A stretch of DNA of 64,000 nt from Filimonas lacunae (GTDB lineage Bacteria; Bacteroidota; Bacteroidia; Chitinophagales; Chitinophagaceae). Numbering within the stretch: the first letter of the stretch is position 1; every line of letters starts with the position of its first letter. The notes beneath the pieces were generated by a model, which ran no database searches, had not been told where the DNA came from, and saw only the letters and a program-made list of their open reading frames with translations. The position numbers and the translations under genes were made by a program. Positions 1 to 8,902 of this stretch are shown one piece after another. The stretch lies in the NCBI RefSeq assembly GCF_002355595.1, contig NZ_AP017422.1:6080823-6144822 (forward strand). Direction: 5' to 3'.

Positions 1-66
1 ATGCCTGCATTGGAGAGAGATGATAGAATAATAATATATACTATGTATTCATAAGCAGCAAAAAGA

Positions 67-90
67 AAGGGCGTCCAGAAGAACGCCCCT
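67..90 (-). terminator. Rho-independent terminator of the EF-hand-like gene
   Basis: Inverted repeat with arms GGGCGT (69-74) and ACGCCC (83-88). Read on the minus strand the hairpin is followed by CTTTCTTTTT, directly downstream of the stop codon at 104. The stem is short but GC-rich. Confidence 0.7.
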
Positions 91-103
91 TATACATCTA
101 TCA

Positions 104-595
104 CTATTTGAACATTTTGGTAAGATCGTTTAAATCTACATCGCCATCACCATCCTTATCCAGTCCCAGCTTTACGCCAAAACCACTTAAGGTAGACTGA
201 AGGTTACCACCACCACTGCCACCTAACGATGACAATAACGACTGAATATTGAATGCACTGCCGTTACCGCCGGTGCCACCACGTAAAGCATTTAATATGG
301 TAGGAATTAAAGTAGCCGCAATGCCACTGGCTGCCGCACCATTAATACCAAACTTTTGCATGATGTTGCCTGCAAAATTGCTTTCCATTTGCTGCGCCAC
401 AGGATGGTTAGGATTTTGCACTACTTCTGCTGCTTCGTCTGCACGTCCGCTGGCGGTTAAATCTGATAAGGTTTGTGTAATTGTGTTTTTAGCTTCTGCT
501 ATCACACTTTCATTGTGTTCATTGGGTACAGCCGGATTGTTTACCACTGACTGCTGCGTTACCTGTTGAATAAGCTGTGTAATTTGATCCCACAT
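104..595 (-). CDS. Small Gln/Gly-rich protein with C-terminal EF-hand-like loop, function unknown
   Basis: I do not recognise this gene with confidence. The start is placed at MWDQITQLIQ (595) rather than at the longer in-frame Met at 625, because the extra ten residues look like untranslated leader; the product is then 163 aa. The N-terminal half is polar and helical with no signal peptide. The middle is rich in Gly, Ser and Asn. The C-terminus carries DKDGDGDVDLNDL, the calcium-binding loop pattern of an EF-hand or dockerin half-site. The overall look (short helical start, Gly-rich middle) resembles DUF937-type small bacterial proteins, but that is a guess. Its upstream region is the 21-bp repeat array, so the array may bear on its expression. 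A terminator follows it at 67-90. Confidence 0.6.
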   Translation of the reverse strand: MWDQITQLIQQVTQQSVVNNPAVPNEHNESVIAEAKNTITQTLSDLTASGRADEAAEVVQNPNHPVAQQMESNFAGNIMQKFGINGAAASGIAATLIPTILNALRGGTGGNGSAFNIQSLLSSLGGSGGGNLQSTLSGFGVKLGLDKDGDGDVDLNDLTKMFK

Positions 596-661
596 AGGAG
601 GTACATTTTGATAAAAGTACAGCATTTGGTAAACAAAAAAATGAACAGATGATCTATTGCA

Positions 662-1257
662 GGTTACCCTACAGCAACTTCCCGCCAGCCTGTAAATGAT
701 TTTAGCCTTACTGCAATCTATTCAAATAACCCATGCGCCATTTTTGGCTAACCAAAACTCACTTTAGGTTAGCCTGCAACTAGTTCAGGTTAGACGGGAC
801 TCATTTTTAGTTACCTAAAACTAAGTTTATGCTACCTGCATGCATTTTTGGTTAACCCAAAATCAGTGTTAGCTAACCTCAAAGATTTTAAGGTTAACCT
901 ACAGCCAGTTTCAGTTAACCTAAAACAATTACCAACTACCCCAAAATACAGCCAGGCAACCCCGCAATAACTCCAGGTTATGTTCGTGCAATTGCCAAAA
1001 GTTATATAGTAATTTTTCGCCAACTAATAAGCAATTCAGGTTAGCTGAAAGTCATTTTAGGTTAACCTGTATCCATTTCAGGCTAACCTAAAATGAATAC
1101 AAGCTGGCTTAAAATCATTTCAGGCTAACCATAACTGGTTTTAGGGTTAGCCTGAAATGATCTTTGGCTACCCTAAAATGGTGGCAAGCTAACCTAAACT
1201 GATTGTAGGGTAGCCTGGACTGACTTTAGATTACCTTAAAATGTTTTTGAATTAACC
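662..1257. repeat. Degenerate 21-bp tandem array with palindromic GGTTAACC core
   Basis: GGTTAACC-like cores recur every 21 bp. Examples are at 746, 767, 788, 809, 830, 871, 892, 913, 1039, 1060, 1081, 1123, 1145, 1166, 1187, 1208, 1229 and 1250. From 662 to 1250 is exactly 28 periods, so phase is kept although single units drift by one base. Variants GGCTAACC, GGTTAGCC and GGCTACCC are common. The 13-bp spacers tend to TAAAATNATTTTA, itself a palindrome, so the whole unit has dyad symmetry. 21 bp equals two helical turns. There is no supported coding frame. The weaker continuation to about 1515 is listed separately. Confidence 0.9.
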
Positions 1258-1515
1258 GTGAATAATCTTATATCAATCACCATTTCAATGCAGACACACT
1301 ACAATTACTGTAGTGTGTCTGGCAATTACTATAAAGTTTGACAGAATTACTCCAATGTACCCTAAAAACAACTTCCGTTACCCTAGAGTGATTTTAGATT
1401 CATTGCGAATAAATTCACATTAACCAATATTTCAATGAGGCAACACTACAATCACTACAATGTACCAGGCAATTACTATAAACTGTGCTAGAATTACTCC
1501 ACTGTACCCTAAAAT
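1258..1515. repeat. Diverged continuation of the 21-bp array with a ~147-bp imperfect direct duplication
   Basis: Two copies of a block of about 105 bp (roughly 1261-1366 and 1408-1515) share GGCAATTACTATAAA (1321 and 1469), GAATTACTCC (1344 and 1491) and TGTACCCTAAAA (1356 and 1503). The offset is 147-148 bp, which is seven 21-bp periods. Array-like cores remain in phase at 1356, 1377, 1397 and 1418. The first copy contains a perfect hairpin, AGACACACTACA (1292-1303) with TGTAGTGTGTCT (1309-1320); the second copy lacks it. The stretch 1516-1591 holds nothing that I can recognise. Confidence 0.75.
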
Positions 1516-1591
1516 GCGACGCACATCATCCATACATACAATAACTTAATAGAATACAGCAACTACCTTCCTGTAAGCTACCAACAAAAAA

Positions 1592-1613
1592 GGCGCTCCT
1601 GGACAGGAGCGCC
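1592..1613 (-). terminator. Rho-independent terminator of the GH3 gene
   Basis: Perfect 9-bp inverted repeat GGCGCTCCT (1592-1600) and AGGAGCGCC (1605-1613) with a GGAC loop. On the minus strand it is followed by TTTTTTG, 27 bp after the stop codon of the GH3 gene. Confidence 0.9.
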
Positions 1614-1639
1614 GAACAAGTACCAATTATTATACTAAT

Positions 1640-3799
1640 CTACATTTTTACTTTTCCGGCCAGTTGTAAACTCCGGGATGATCCGCCCACCACAATATCA
1701 AACACGCCCGGCTCTTCTACCCATGCATGCTTGTTATCATCGTAGTAACTGAAAGCATCTTCTTTCAGATTGATGGATATTTTTTTCTCTTCACCCGGCT
1801 GTAACACTACTTTTTCAAAACCTTTCAGTTCTTTATAAGGACGGGGTAAGGCGCTTACTTCCTGCCTTACATACAGCTGTGCCACTTCGGCACCCGCTAC
1901 TTTACCCGTGTTTTTTACAGTGAACGTAACAGCAGCCCCTTTGCCATTTTTAGTAACGGTAAGGTTGCCATAAGCAAATGTGGTGTACGACAAGCCATGA
2001 CCAAAAGCAAACTGTGGCTCTACCTGGTAGGTATCGAAGTAGCGATAGCCCACATAAATATCATCAGTGTAATACATGTTCAAGCTATCCTTTGCATACA
2101 TACCCAGTTTTTCGGCTGGGTTATCTTCCAGCTTTTTAGGAAAGGTCATAGGCAGTTTACCGGATGGATTGACTTTACCCACCAGTATGTTAGCCAATGC
2201 AGTACCCCCTTCCATGCCGGGATACCATGCCTGAACAATAGCGGGTGTGTTGTTGATCCATTGGTTCATATCCACTGCGCCGCCGCCCATCAGCACTACA
2301 ATGGTTTTAGGATTAGCCGCCAGCACTGCTTTTATCAGTTCGTTCTGCCCAAAAGGCATTTGCATATCCGGCTTGTCTACATCTTCTGCATCATAGGCAT
2401 TATCGGCCCATACGTTATAGTTATAACCATGCGTCCATCCACCCACTACAATAGCTACCTCTGCCTTACGGGCTGCATCGGCTGCTTCCTGTATTAAGGC
2501 AGCATTGGCCTGTGCGCCACGTTCAATAGTATAGCCCTGGCTATAGGTAATGTTCACCTGTTTGCCGGCAACGGCTTTTAACCCCTGCAACGGCGTTATT
2601 TCATAAAACGCTCTTATCTGTGAGCTGCCACCACCCATGCTTTGCTTTCTATCGGCATTCAAGCCTATTACCGCTATCGATTTAACGGCAGCAGTTAATG
2701 GCAGCGTTTTGTTTTCATTCTTTAATAATACAATACCTTCTTCTGCAATTTTTTGTGCGGTTTGCTGGTGTGCTTTAGTATTGTATTCGCCCTTTTTACG
2801 TACGCCATCTGCCACATTGGTTTTATACATCAGGTATAAAATACGGCGTACTTTTTCGTCTACTACCGCTTCTGCCACCTTACCACTTTTTACCAGGGCG
2901 ATAACGGTATCCCCCATATAAAACTTACTGTAATCAGGTTTAGGCAGCATGCTTAAATCGGTACCCATTTCCAGGTCGCATCCATAATACAAGGCTTCTA
3001 TGGTGTTATGCACCGCGCCCCAATCGCTCATCACCACACCTGTAAAACCCCATTCCTTTTTCAACACCTGGTTTACCAGGTAATCGTTGTGTGTGCAGTA
3101 TTGCCCGCGAAACTTATTGTAGGCGCCCATTAACGAGTTTACGCCCCCTTCCATCACCGCCGCTTTAAAGCCCGGCAGGTATATCTCACGCAAAGCACGT
3201 TCGCTCATCAGCACATTTACAAAGTTCCTCCTGGTTTCAATGTTGTTGGCTGCATAGTGTTTTACACAGGCCGAAACGCCCTGGTCCTGTACACCTTTTA
3301 CATAGCCCACCACCATCTTCGACACCAGGTAAGGATCTTCACTTTGATATTCAAAATTGCGACCATTCACCGGCGTGCGCAGGATGTTAACACCTGGCCC
3401 CAATATAATGTCTTTACCACGATAGTTGGCTTCACTGCCCAGCACACTGCCAAAGCTATAGCCCAGCTGTGTGTTCCAGGTAGCTGCCAGGCATACTCCT
3501 GTAGGTAAATAAGTGCCGGAATCGGCCATAGGCGCTACCGGCCCCCAATACCTGCCCTGTTCGGGCCTTACGCCATGCGGACCATCACTCATTACCAGCT
3601 CGCGTATACCTAAGCGGCTTACTCCGGGCGAGGTAAAACCAGAGTTGCCATGTATCATGGCTACCTTTTCTTCCAGGGTTAGCTTTTTCAATGTGGCTTC
3701 TACCTTGGCAGATAAGGCAGCCGGCGTTTGCGCACTGGCGGCTGCACCCGCCATTACCAATGCCACAATAGCCCATAAGCGATGTTTGATACAATACAT
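1640..3799 (-). CDS. Secreted glycoside hydrolase family 3 (beta-glucosidase/beta-xylosidase type)
   Basis: The 719-aa product starts with a Sec signal peptide (cleavage near AASAQ, residue 24). The GH3 N-terminal barrel carries SDGPHGVRP, the KHYAANN motif and the nucleophile Asp in VMSDWGAVH (about residue 258). The GH3 C-terminal domain follows (about 355-590), then a fibronectin-III-like domain ending in PGVFDIVVGGSSR. These are the standard parts of bacterial BglX-like enzymes, which release terminal beta-linked glucose or xylose from oligosaccharides in the periplasm. It is the last gene of locus 1, 67 bp after susD but separated from it by a terminator-like hairpin, so its level may be lower than that of SusCD. 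Family certain; sugar specificity cannot be read from the sequence. Confidence 0.93.
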   Translation of the reverse strand: MYCIKHRLWAIVALVMAGAAASAQTPAALSAKVEATLKKLTLEEKVAMIHGNSGFTSPGVSRLGIRELVMSDGPHGVRPEQGRYWGPVAPMADSGTYLPTGVCLAATWNTQLGYSFGSVLGSEANYRGKDIILGPGVNILRTPVNGRNFEYQSEDPYLVSKMVVGYVKGVQDQGVSACVKHYAANNIETRRNFVNVLMSERALREIYLPGFKAAVMEGGVNSLMGAYNKFRGQYCTHNDYLVNQVLKKEWGFTGVVMSDWGAVHNTIEALYYGCDLEMGTDLSMLPKPDYSKFYMGDTVIALVKSGKVAEAVVDEKVRRILYLMYKTNVADGVRKKGEYNTKAHQQTAQKIAEEGIVLLKNENKTLPLTAAVKSIAVIGLNADRKQSMGGGSSQIRAFYEITPLQGLKAVAGKQVNITYSQGYTIERGAQANAALIQEAADAARKAEVAIVVGGWTHGYNYNVWADNAYDAEDVDKPDMQMPFGQNELIKAVLAANPKTIVVLMGGGAVDMNQWINNTPAIVQAWYPGMEGGTALANILVGKVNPSGKLPMTFPKKLEDNPAEKLGMYAKDSLNMYYTDDIYVGYRYFDTYQVEPQFAFGHGLSYTTFAYGNLTVTKNGKGAAVTFTVKNTGKVAGAEVAQLYVRQEVSALPRPYKELKGFEKVVLQPGEEKKISINLKEDAFSYYDDNKHAWVEEPGVFDIVVGGSSRSLQLAGKVKM

Positions 3800-3820
3800 G
3801 GTGTAGTATTTGAAAATAAA

Positions 3821-3857
3821 AAAACAGGTGCATTACTACTAACAGCAATGCACCTGT
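3821..3857 (-). terminator. Terminator-like hairpin between susD and the GH3 gene
   Basis: Arms ACAGGTGCATT (3824-3834) and AATGCACCTGT (3847-3857) form a perfect 11-bp stem. On the minus strand it is followed by TTTTTTATTTTC. It lies 10 bp after the susD stop and just before the GH3 start codon, so it can end or attenuate transcription inside the apparent operon. Confidence 0.85.
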
Positions 3858-3866
3858 ATGTAAAGA

Positions 3867-5396
3867 TTAATAGTTATCATTCTGCTTTAAACCAGCTGTT
3901 TTCACATCCTGGTCAGGAATAGGCAACACTTCATTTTTACCTTTCTTAAAGCCCAGTGGTCCCAGCTCTTGCTCAGCCAGTCCCCAACGAACCAGGTCTA
4001 AGAAACGGAAGCCTTCAAAAGCCAGTTCCAGCTCACGTTCTGTAACAATAGCAGTAAATAGTGCTGTGCCGGTAGCACTTACATCTCCAAGGCCTGAACG
4101 GTTTCTTACCTTGTTTAAGTAAGTTCGGCTGGTACCTTCACTACCCGCACGATATTGCGCTTCAGCAGCCATCAGCAACACATCTGCATAACGGATCAAA
4201 CGCCAGTTGGTACCATAGTTTAACTCAGGAATAGCACTACCGTTAGAATTGGTTTGTGTGGAGAACGAACCATATTTACGCTGAAAATAACCTTCGTATT
4301 CATAAGCAGTAGGTGCATTCCAGTCACCACCGGCAGCTTTCAGTTCCGCTTCGCTCATGACCGTAGTTTTTCTTCTTACTACATCACCGGCAGCCACATA
4401 AGCATCATATAGTTTCTTTTTCGGACGGCAAAATCCCCAGCCAGCCAGCAACGAATCTCCAGGTGCTTTGGTATAATTATCGGAACGTGGCCCCATCAGC
4501 TGAATATAGATATTCGCTTCCGGCGCTTTGTCCCAGGGAAAATTACCCCAATCGTAAGACTGAGTTTCACTATAAGATATCTCGAATAAAGACTCTATAC
4601 CAAACTCGCCCGACCTCGCAAATACAGCAGCCACAGATGGAGCCAGGTTGTATTCACCGGAATTGATCACCAGGTCAAACTGAGTAGCTGCATCTGTCCA
4701 TTTCTCCTGGTACAGGTATGCCTTACCCAACAATGCCTGGGCAGCACCCTTGGACATGCGGAATTTATCGCCGGCAGCATAACCGCTTTTTACAGGCAGT
4801 ACTGGTATTGCTTCCTGCAAATCTTTTACAATCTGCGCATAAATATCCGCCTTGGGCGAACGCTTTGTTTTTGTATAGTCTTCCGGCGCTATATCTGCCA
4901 GCACCAGTGGCACATCACCCCACAGCGTTACCAGCTCGAAATAATTATAAGCACGTAATGCTTTCGCTTCTGCTATCAGTCTTTTACGCAAATCGTTATC
5001 CGGAGTAACTTTTGCTACCACTTTATTGGCACGGTAAATAGTGTAATAACACAAGCGCCAGCCCCAGTATACCTTCTCATTCTGGCTGTCGTGTTTAAAC
5101 AGATCCATATCCTGGAAACCGGGCTGATCACCAGGACCATTACCGCCTGCATTGCTTTCATCGCTCAGCATCAGCCTTCCTATAAACATGCTACCCCATA
5201 CCGTATTGTAGTCCGTTTGCATCATATCATATACAGCCGTGGCTGCCTGCATGGCATCTTTATCTGTTTTATAAAATTCATCTTCCGGCAGTATGCCATT
5301 TACAGGTTGCTCCAGAAATTTGTTGCACCCGGAAGAAAACGTGATAGCGGCTATACTTGCTACCACCATTGCTTTTTGTATGAATAAGTTTTTCAT
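3867..5396 (-). CDS. SusD/RagB-family outer-membrane nutrient-binding lipoprotein (locus 1)
   Basis: The 509-aa product has a lipoprotein signal (lipobox-like FSSGC near residue 24) followed by NKFLEQPVNG, the usual SusD N-terminus. The TPR-rich body includes AKALRAYNYFELVTLWGDVPLV, a typical SusD helix pair (quoted here only in part of its length: ALRAYNYFELVTLWG). The C-terminal motif ERELELAFEGFRFLDLVRW is the strongly conserved SusD signature. SusD binds the substrate at the cell surface as a lid over its SusC partner, whose gene ends 23 bp upstream. The binding specificity is unknown; the downstream GH3 gene points to a beta-glucan or xylan-type oligosaccharide. Confidence 0.95.
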   Translation of the reverse strand: MKNLFIQKAMVVASIAAITFSSGCNKFLEQPVNGILPEDEFYKTDKDAMQAATAVYDMMQTDYNTVWGSMFIGRLMLSDESNAGGNGPGDQPGFQDMDLFKHDSQNEKVYWGWRLCYYTIYRANKVVAKVTPDNDLRKRLIAEAKALRAYNYFELVTLWGDVPLVLADIAPEDYTKTKRSPKADIYAQIVKDLQEAIPVLPVKSGYAAGDKFRMSKGAAQALLGKAYLYQEKWTDAATQFDLVINSGEYNLAPSVAAVFARSGEFGIESLFEISYSETQSYDWGNFPWDKAPEANIYIQLMGPRSDNYTKAPGDSLLAGWGFCRPKKKLYDAYVAAGDVVRRKTTVMSEAELKAAGGDWNAPTAYEYEGYFQRKYGSFSTQTNSNGSAIPELNYGTNWRLIRYADVLLMAAEAQYRAGSEGTSRTYLNKVRNRSGLGDVSATGTALFTAIVTERELELAFEGFRFLDLVRWGLAEQELGPLGFKKGKNEVLPIPDQDVKTAGLKQNDNY

Positions 5397-5419
5397 TTGT
5401 GTAATGTTTAATAGTTTGA

Positions 5420-8400
5420 TTAGAAGCTTAACGTTAAACCCACCATGGCCTTTCTGGGTATAGGATATACACCACGATCAATGCCCAGACTGTTGTTATC
5501 ATTACTACCTGCTTCCGGATCAAGCCCTGGATACTTCGTAAACGTAAAGAAGTCATCCAGCGAAACATATATTCTTACATTATGTAAAGCCGCTTTATCA
5601 GCCAGCGATTTAGGCAGCGTATAACCTAATTGCAGCTGACGTATACGGGCATAAGAACCTTTAAACACCATCAGATCGCTGTTATACACATAAACACTGT
5701 TGGTGTTAGGAGCAAACCATTTATTGGTGCTGCCTTCACCCGTCCAGCGGTCGTTATAAAAGAACGCAGGCTTATTGGCTGTAGAACGGTCTGTACGGTT
5801 AAAGCCCATTAAGATATCATTGCCATGCTGGCCTTGTAAAAAGGCAATCACATCAAATCCTTTATAAGCCATATTAATACGGAAGCCATACACAAACTTA
5901 GGTAGCGGGCTACCCATATAGCTTTGATCTGCATTACTCAGTTGCTTATCACCATTTACATCTAACACAATAGGATCGCCTGGTTTAGGCGCATAACCGG
6001 TAAGGCCTGTTTTAGCCAGGTAAGCGTCAATTTGCTGCTGGTTCTGGAAAATACCATCGGTTTTATAACCATTAAAATACCATACAGGATAACCAGGTTT
6101 AAAGATAGAAGCCGTCCAGCCAGTACCTACACCCGCACCGTTAATCTGGTTAACCAGGCGGTTAATAGACAATACTTCATTGTGTATAGTACTGAGGTTG
6201 CCACCTACTTCATAATGGAAACCATCCTTACGGCCTCCTCTGAACGATACATCAAACTCCCAGCCACGGTTCAACACATTTCCACTGTTTACCAGGCTTA
6301 AGGTGTTACCGGCAAACAACGGCGTAACGCCTGCTCCCGGCGTAATCAGGTTCTTTGTTTGTTTGTTGTAATAGTCAACAGATACACTCAGTTTGTTATT
6401 CAGGAAAGCAAGGTCAACACCAATATCTGTTTGCTGACTGATTTCCCAGGTTAAATCGGGGTTAGCCAGGTTTGTAGGAGCCGCCCCAATCAGGTAAGTA
6501 CCTAAATCGGTAGGATAGCCCGGTGTGGTAGGCGATATAGAGTTTTGCCATTTACCCGGGCCCACGTTTAAGCTGCTACCGTTTTTACCCCAGCTACCAC
6601 GCACTTTGGCATAGTTGACAATATGATCCACACTTCCGAAAAAGTTTTCATTGCTCAATACCCAACCTGCTGAGAAGAAGGGGAAAGTAGCCCACTTATG
6701 TCCGGCAGCAAAATCGCTGGATGCATCTCTTCTTACCAGCGCCTGCAACAGGTATTTATTTTTATAATCGTAACTCACCCTTCCATAGAAAGAAGCCTGT
6801 GTGGTAATAGTGGCACTGCTACCAATTCTGTCCTGCAAATCAGGAGCATTATCTCCATAAGAGAAACCATCTGTTTCGCGAAATAAACCGGAATAAGAAC
6901 CACCCACATAATTCCAGCTGCTTTTGCGTATAGAAGTACCACCCAGAAAGCTGAAGTTATGACTGCCGAACTTACGGGTATAGGTAGCAAAGTTTTCCCA
7001 CTGCCAGGTAAACCAGTTGTCCTGCTTGTCGGCACCACCCGCCAGCGTGTTCAGCTTCTCGGGCGAGAACCAGAAAGTAGGCGTCCAGCTATGTTGCTTT
7101 TGAAAAGCAGCATCAATACCAAAGCGGGAGGTAAGCACCAGGTCTTTCACTGGTTCCAGGTTCGCATACACGTTACCTACTACTTTATTCTGTACGGTAC
7201 CGCTATGTGTATTTTGTATCATTGCCAGCGGGTTGCCATACTCTCCAAAAATATAATCAGAAATACCATAGTATTTTCCCTGCGGATTTTGCACCAGCGT
7301 ATAACCTGCTGCCAACGCATCTGCTGCACGTGTGCTTAAAGCTCCCGGAAACACTACCGGTGTTAACGGATCCATTACAATGGCACTGCTTAACACAGAA
7401 CCAAACTCATCATCTTCGGCAATACCATTTCTTTTAAAATTAGCGTAAGAGAATCTTTCGCCAACGGTAAGCCAGGGCTTCACTTTGCTTTCTGTGTTCA
7501 CCCTTACCGTGTAACGGTCAAACTTAGCTTTATCACCGCCTATAATACCATTTTGCGTATAGTAAGTTCCATCTATCAGGTAAGTAGTTTTGTCACTACC
7601 GCCACTAAATGCCAGTGTATGGCGCATTAAGGGGGCGGTTTCAAACACCTGGTCCATCCAGGTGGTGCCATTACCCACAGCAGCAGCAGCGGCAGCCGTA
7701 GGTGCATTCGTGGTGTTAGATGCAGTAAGATACTCCTGGTATTGCTTGGCATTCATCATTTCCATTTTCTTACCTACCGATTGGCGTGCATACTGCATGT
7801 TGTAGGTAATTTCTGATGAATTTTTCTTACCGGTTTTAGTAGTGATGATAATAACGCCATTAGCGCCATCCATACCATAGATAGCGGCAGACGCATCTTT
7901 CAGCACATCTACAGAAGCTATTTCAGAAGGGTCGAGGTATTCGATACCACCCGCTCTTACTCCATCAATGATATACAGCGGATTGCTGGAACCGTTGGTA
8001 CCTACACCGCGAATAGTGATGCGCATAGCGCTACCCGGAGAACCTGATGCAGGTAATACAGACACACCCGGTGTGCGGCCCTGTAAAGCCTGATCGATAC
8101 GGCCGGCAGAAGTAGTAGCTATCACATCTGATTTTACAGAAGATACCGCAGCGGTTACACTGCTTCTTTTTTGTGCACCATAACCAATTACCACTATTTC
8201 ATCCAGGCCGGCTACTGCATCTTTTAAAGAAACAGACAGTTCCTGTTTGCCCGATACAGCAATCTCGGTCATCTGGTAGTTTAATGCCTTCACTTCCAAT
8301 ACAGCAGTAGTGGCATCATTTACATTCAACGTAACCCATCCATCAGCATCAGTAACCGCACCATTCGTTGTTCCCTTTTCTACTACTGACACGCCTTGCA

Positions 8401-8818
8401 CAGGCAGGCCCTTGCTGTCGAGAACACGGGCCTTGATCTTATCTTTTTTTGATTCGCCGGACATTATAACTACCACATGCTCTTCCAGTATTTTATAGGT
8501 AAGCGATGTATTAGCCAGTATTTTATCCAGCACTTTATTCAGCTGTTCATCTTTTATATCCAGATCGATAAACTTATCGGCCGGAATGCTTTCATTGTTA
8601 AATAAAAAACGATAACTGGTTTTTTGTTCAATTTCCAGTAATACCTTGTTCAGCGGCATTTTTTTAACCTTCAGGCTTACAGTGGTTTGTGAAAGAAGGT
8701 TTGCCGAAGCATTTAAACAAAAAGCAAAAGTTAGTAGCAAAGTCAACTTCATAAGCACAGTTATTTTCCACAGCATACTTTTCCGGAAAAAAGCATACTC
8801 CCGTTGATTTTTTTTCAT
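5420..8818 (-). CDS. SusC/RagA TonB-linked outer-membrane transporter with STN domain (locus 1)
   Basis: The product is 1132 aa. After a signal peptide (hydrophobic stretch about 22-40) comes an STN domain (about 65-118), the periplasmic part that contacts FecR-type anti-sigma factors. Next is a carboxypeptidase-regulatory-like beta-sandwich (about 128-198), then the TonB-box region DEIVVIGYG (206-214) and the plug, with NPLYIIDGVRAGG and DVLKDASAAIYG, which are SusC hallmarks. The rest is a 22-strand-type barrel ending in Phe (GLTLSF). It imports oligosaccharides using TonB energy, in complex with the SusD encoded 23 bp downstream. The STN domain and the adjacent FecR and ECF sigma genes indicate trans-envelope signalling from this transporter to its own transcription. 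Confidence 0.95.
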   Translation of the reverse strand: MKKNQREYAFFRKSMLWKITVLMKLTLLLTFAFCLNASANLLSQTTVSLKVKKMPLNKVLLEIEQKTSYRFLFNNESIPADKFIDLDIKDEQLNKVLDKILANTSLTYKILEEHVVVIMSGESKKDKIKARVLDSKGLPVQGVSVVEKGTTNGAVTDADGWVTLNVNDATTAVLEVKALNYQMTEIAVSGKQELSVSLKDAVAGLDEIVVIGYGAQKRSSVTAAVSSVKSDVIATTSAGRIDQALQGRTPGVSVLPASGSPGSAMRITIRGVGTNGSSNPLYIIDGVRAGGIEYLDPSEIASVDVLKDASAAIYGMDGANGVIIITTKTGKKNSSEITYNMQYARQSVGKKMEMMNAKQYQEYLTASNTTNAPTAAAAAAVGNGTTWMDQVFETAPLMRHTLAFSGGSDKTTYLIDGTYYTQNGIIGGDKAKFDRYTVRVNTESKVKPWLTVGERFSYANFKRNGIAEDDEFGSVLSSAIVMDPLTPVVFPGALSTRAADALAAGYTLVQNPQGKYYGISDYIFGEYGNPLAMIQNTHSGTVQNKVVGNVYANLEPVKDLVLTSRFGIDAAFQKQHSWTPTFWFSPEKLNTLAGGADKQDNWFTWQWENFATYTRKFGSHNFSFLGGTSIRKSSWNYVGGSYSGLFRETDGFSYGDNAPDLQDRIGSSATITTQASFYGRVSYDYKNKYLLQALVRRDASSDFAAGHKWATFPFFSAGWVLSNENFFGSVDHIVNYAKVRGSWGKNGSSLNVGPGKWQNSISPTTPGYPTDLGTYLIGAAPTNLANPDLTWEISQQTDIGVDLAFLNNKLSVSVDYYNKQTKNLITPGAGVTPLFAGNTLSLVNSGNVLNRGWEFDVSFRGGRKDGFHYEVGGNLSTIHNEVLSINRLVNQINGAGVGTGWTASIFKPGYPVWYFNGYKTDGIFQNQQQIDAYLAKTGLTGYAPKPGDPIVLDVNGDKQLSNADQSYMGSPLPKFVYGFRINMAYKGFDVIAFLQGQHGNDILMGFNRTDRSTANKPAFFYNDRWTGEGSTNKWFAPNTNSVYVYNSDLMVFKGSYARIRQLQLGYTLPKSLADKAALHNVRIYVSLDDFFTFTKYPGLDPEAGSNDNNSLGIDRGVYPIPRKAMVGLTLSF

Positions 8819-8850
8819 AATTTAGTTTTGATTACGGTTTGAGCAATAGA

Positions 8851-8883
8851 GGTCACAACGCTCCTTTCCAAAAGAGTGTGGCC
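8851..8883. other. Imperfect hairpin in the FecR-SusC gap of locus 1
   Basis: GGTCACAACGCTC (8851-8863) can pair, with a bulge, with GAGTGTGGCC (8874-8883). It lies in the 205-bp region between the FecR stop and the SusC start, which is otherwise non-coding. It could fold in the susC leader or in an opposite-strand RNA ending at the plus-strand terminator at 8903-8938. Confidence 0.4.
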
Positions 8884-8902
8884 TTTAGTAAACTGTTTTT
8901 GT

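Noticed and set aside
832-1023. 63-residue minus-strand open frame inside the repeat array
   Set aside because: The translation shows a seven-residue period that follows from the 21-bp repeats; no start context or domain. It is a by-product of the array.
1292-1320. Rho-independent terminator at the perfect 12-bp hairpin
   Set aside because: No T-run on either strand, and no gene ends nearby.
662-1515. CRISPR array
   Set aside because: The repeats are too short and too variable, there are no unique spacers of constant length, and no cas genes are in the window.
3585-3848. 87-residue minus-strand open frame overlapping the GH3 start
   Set aside because: Runs in another frame through the GH3 signal-peptide region and the susD terminator; no support as a gene.
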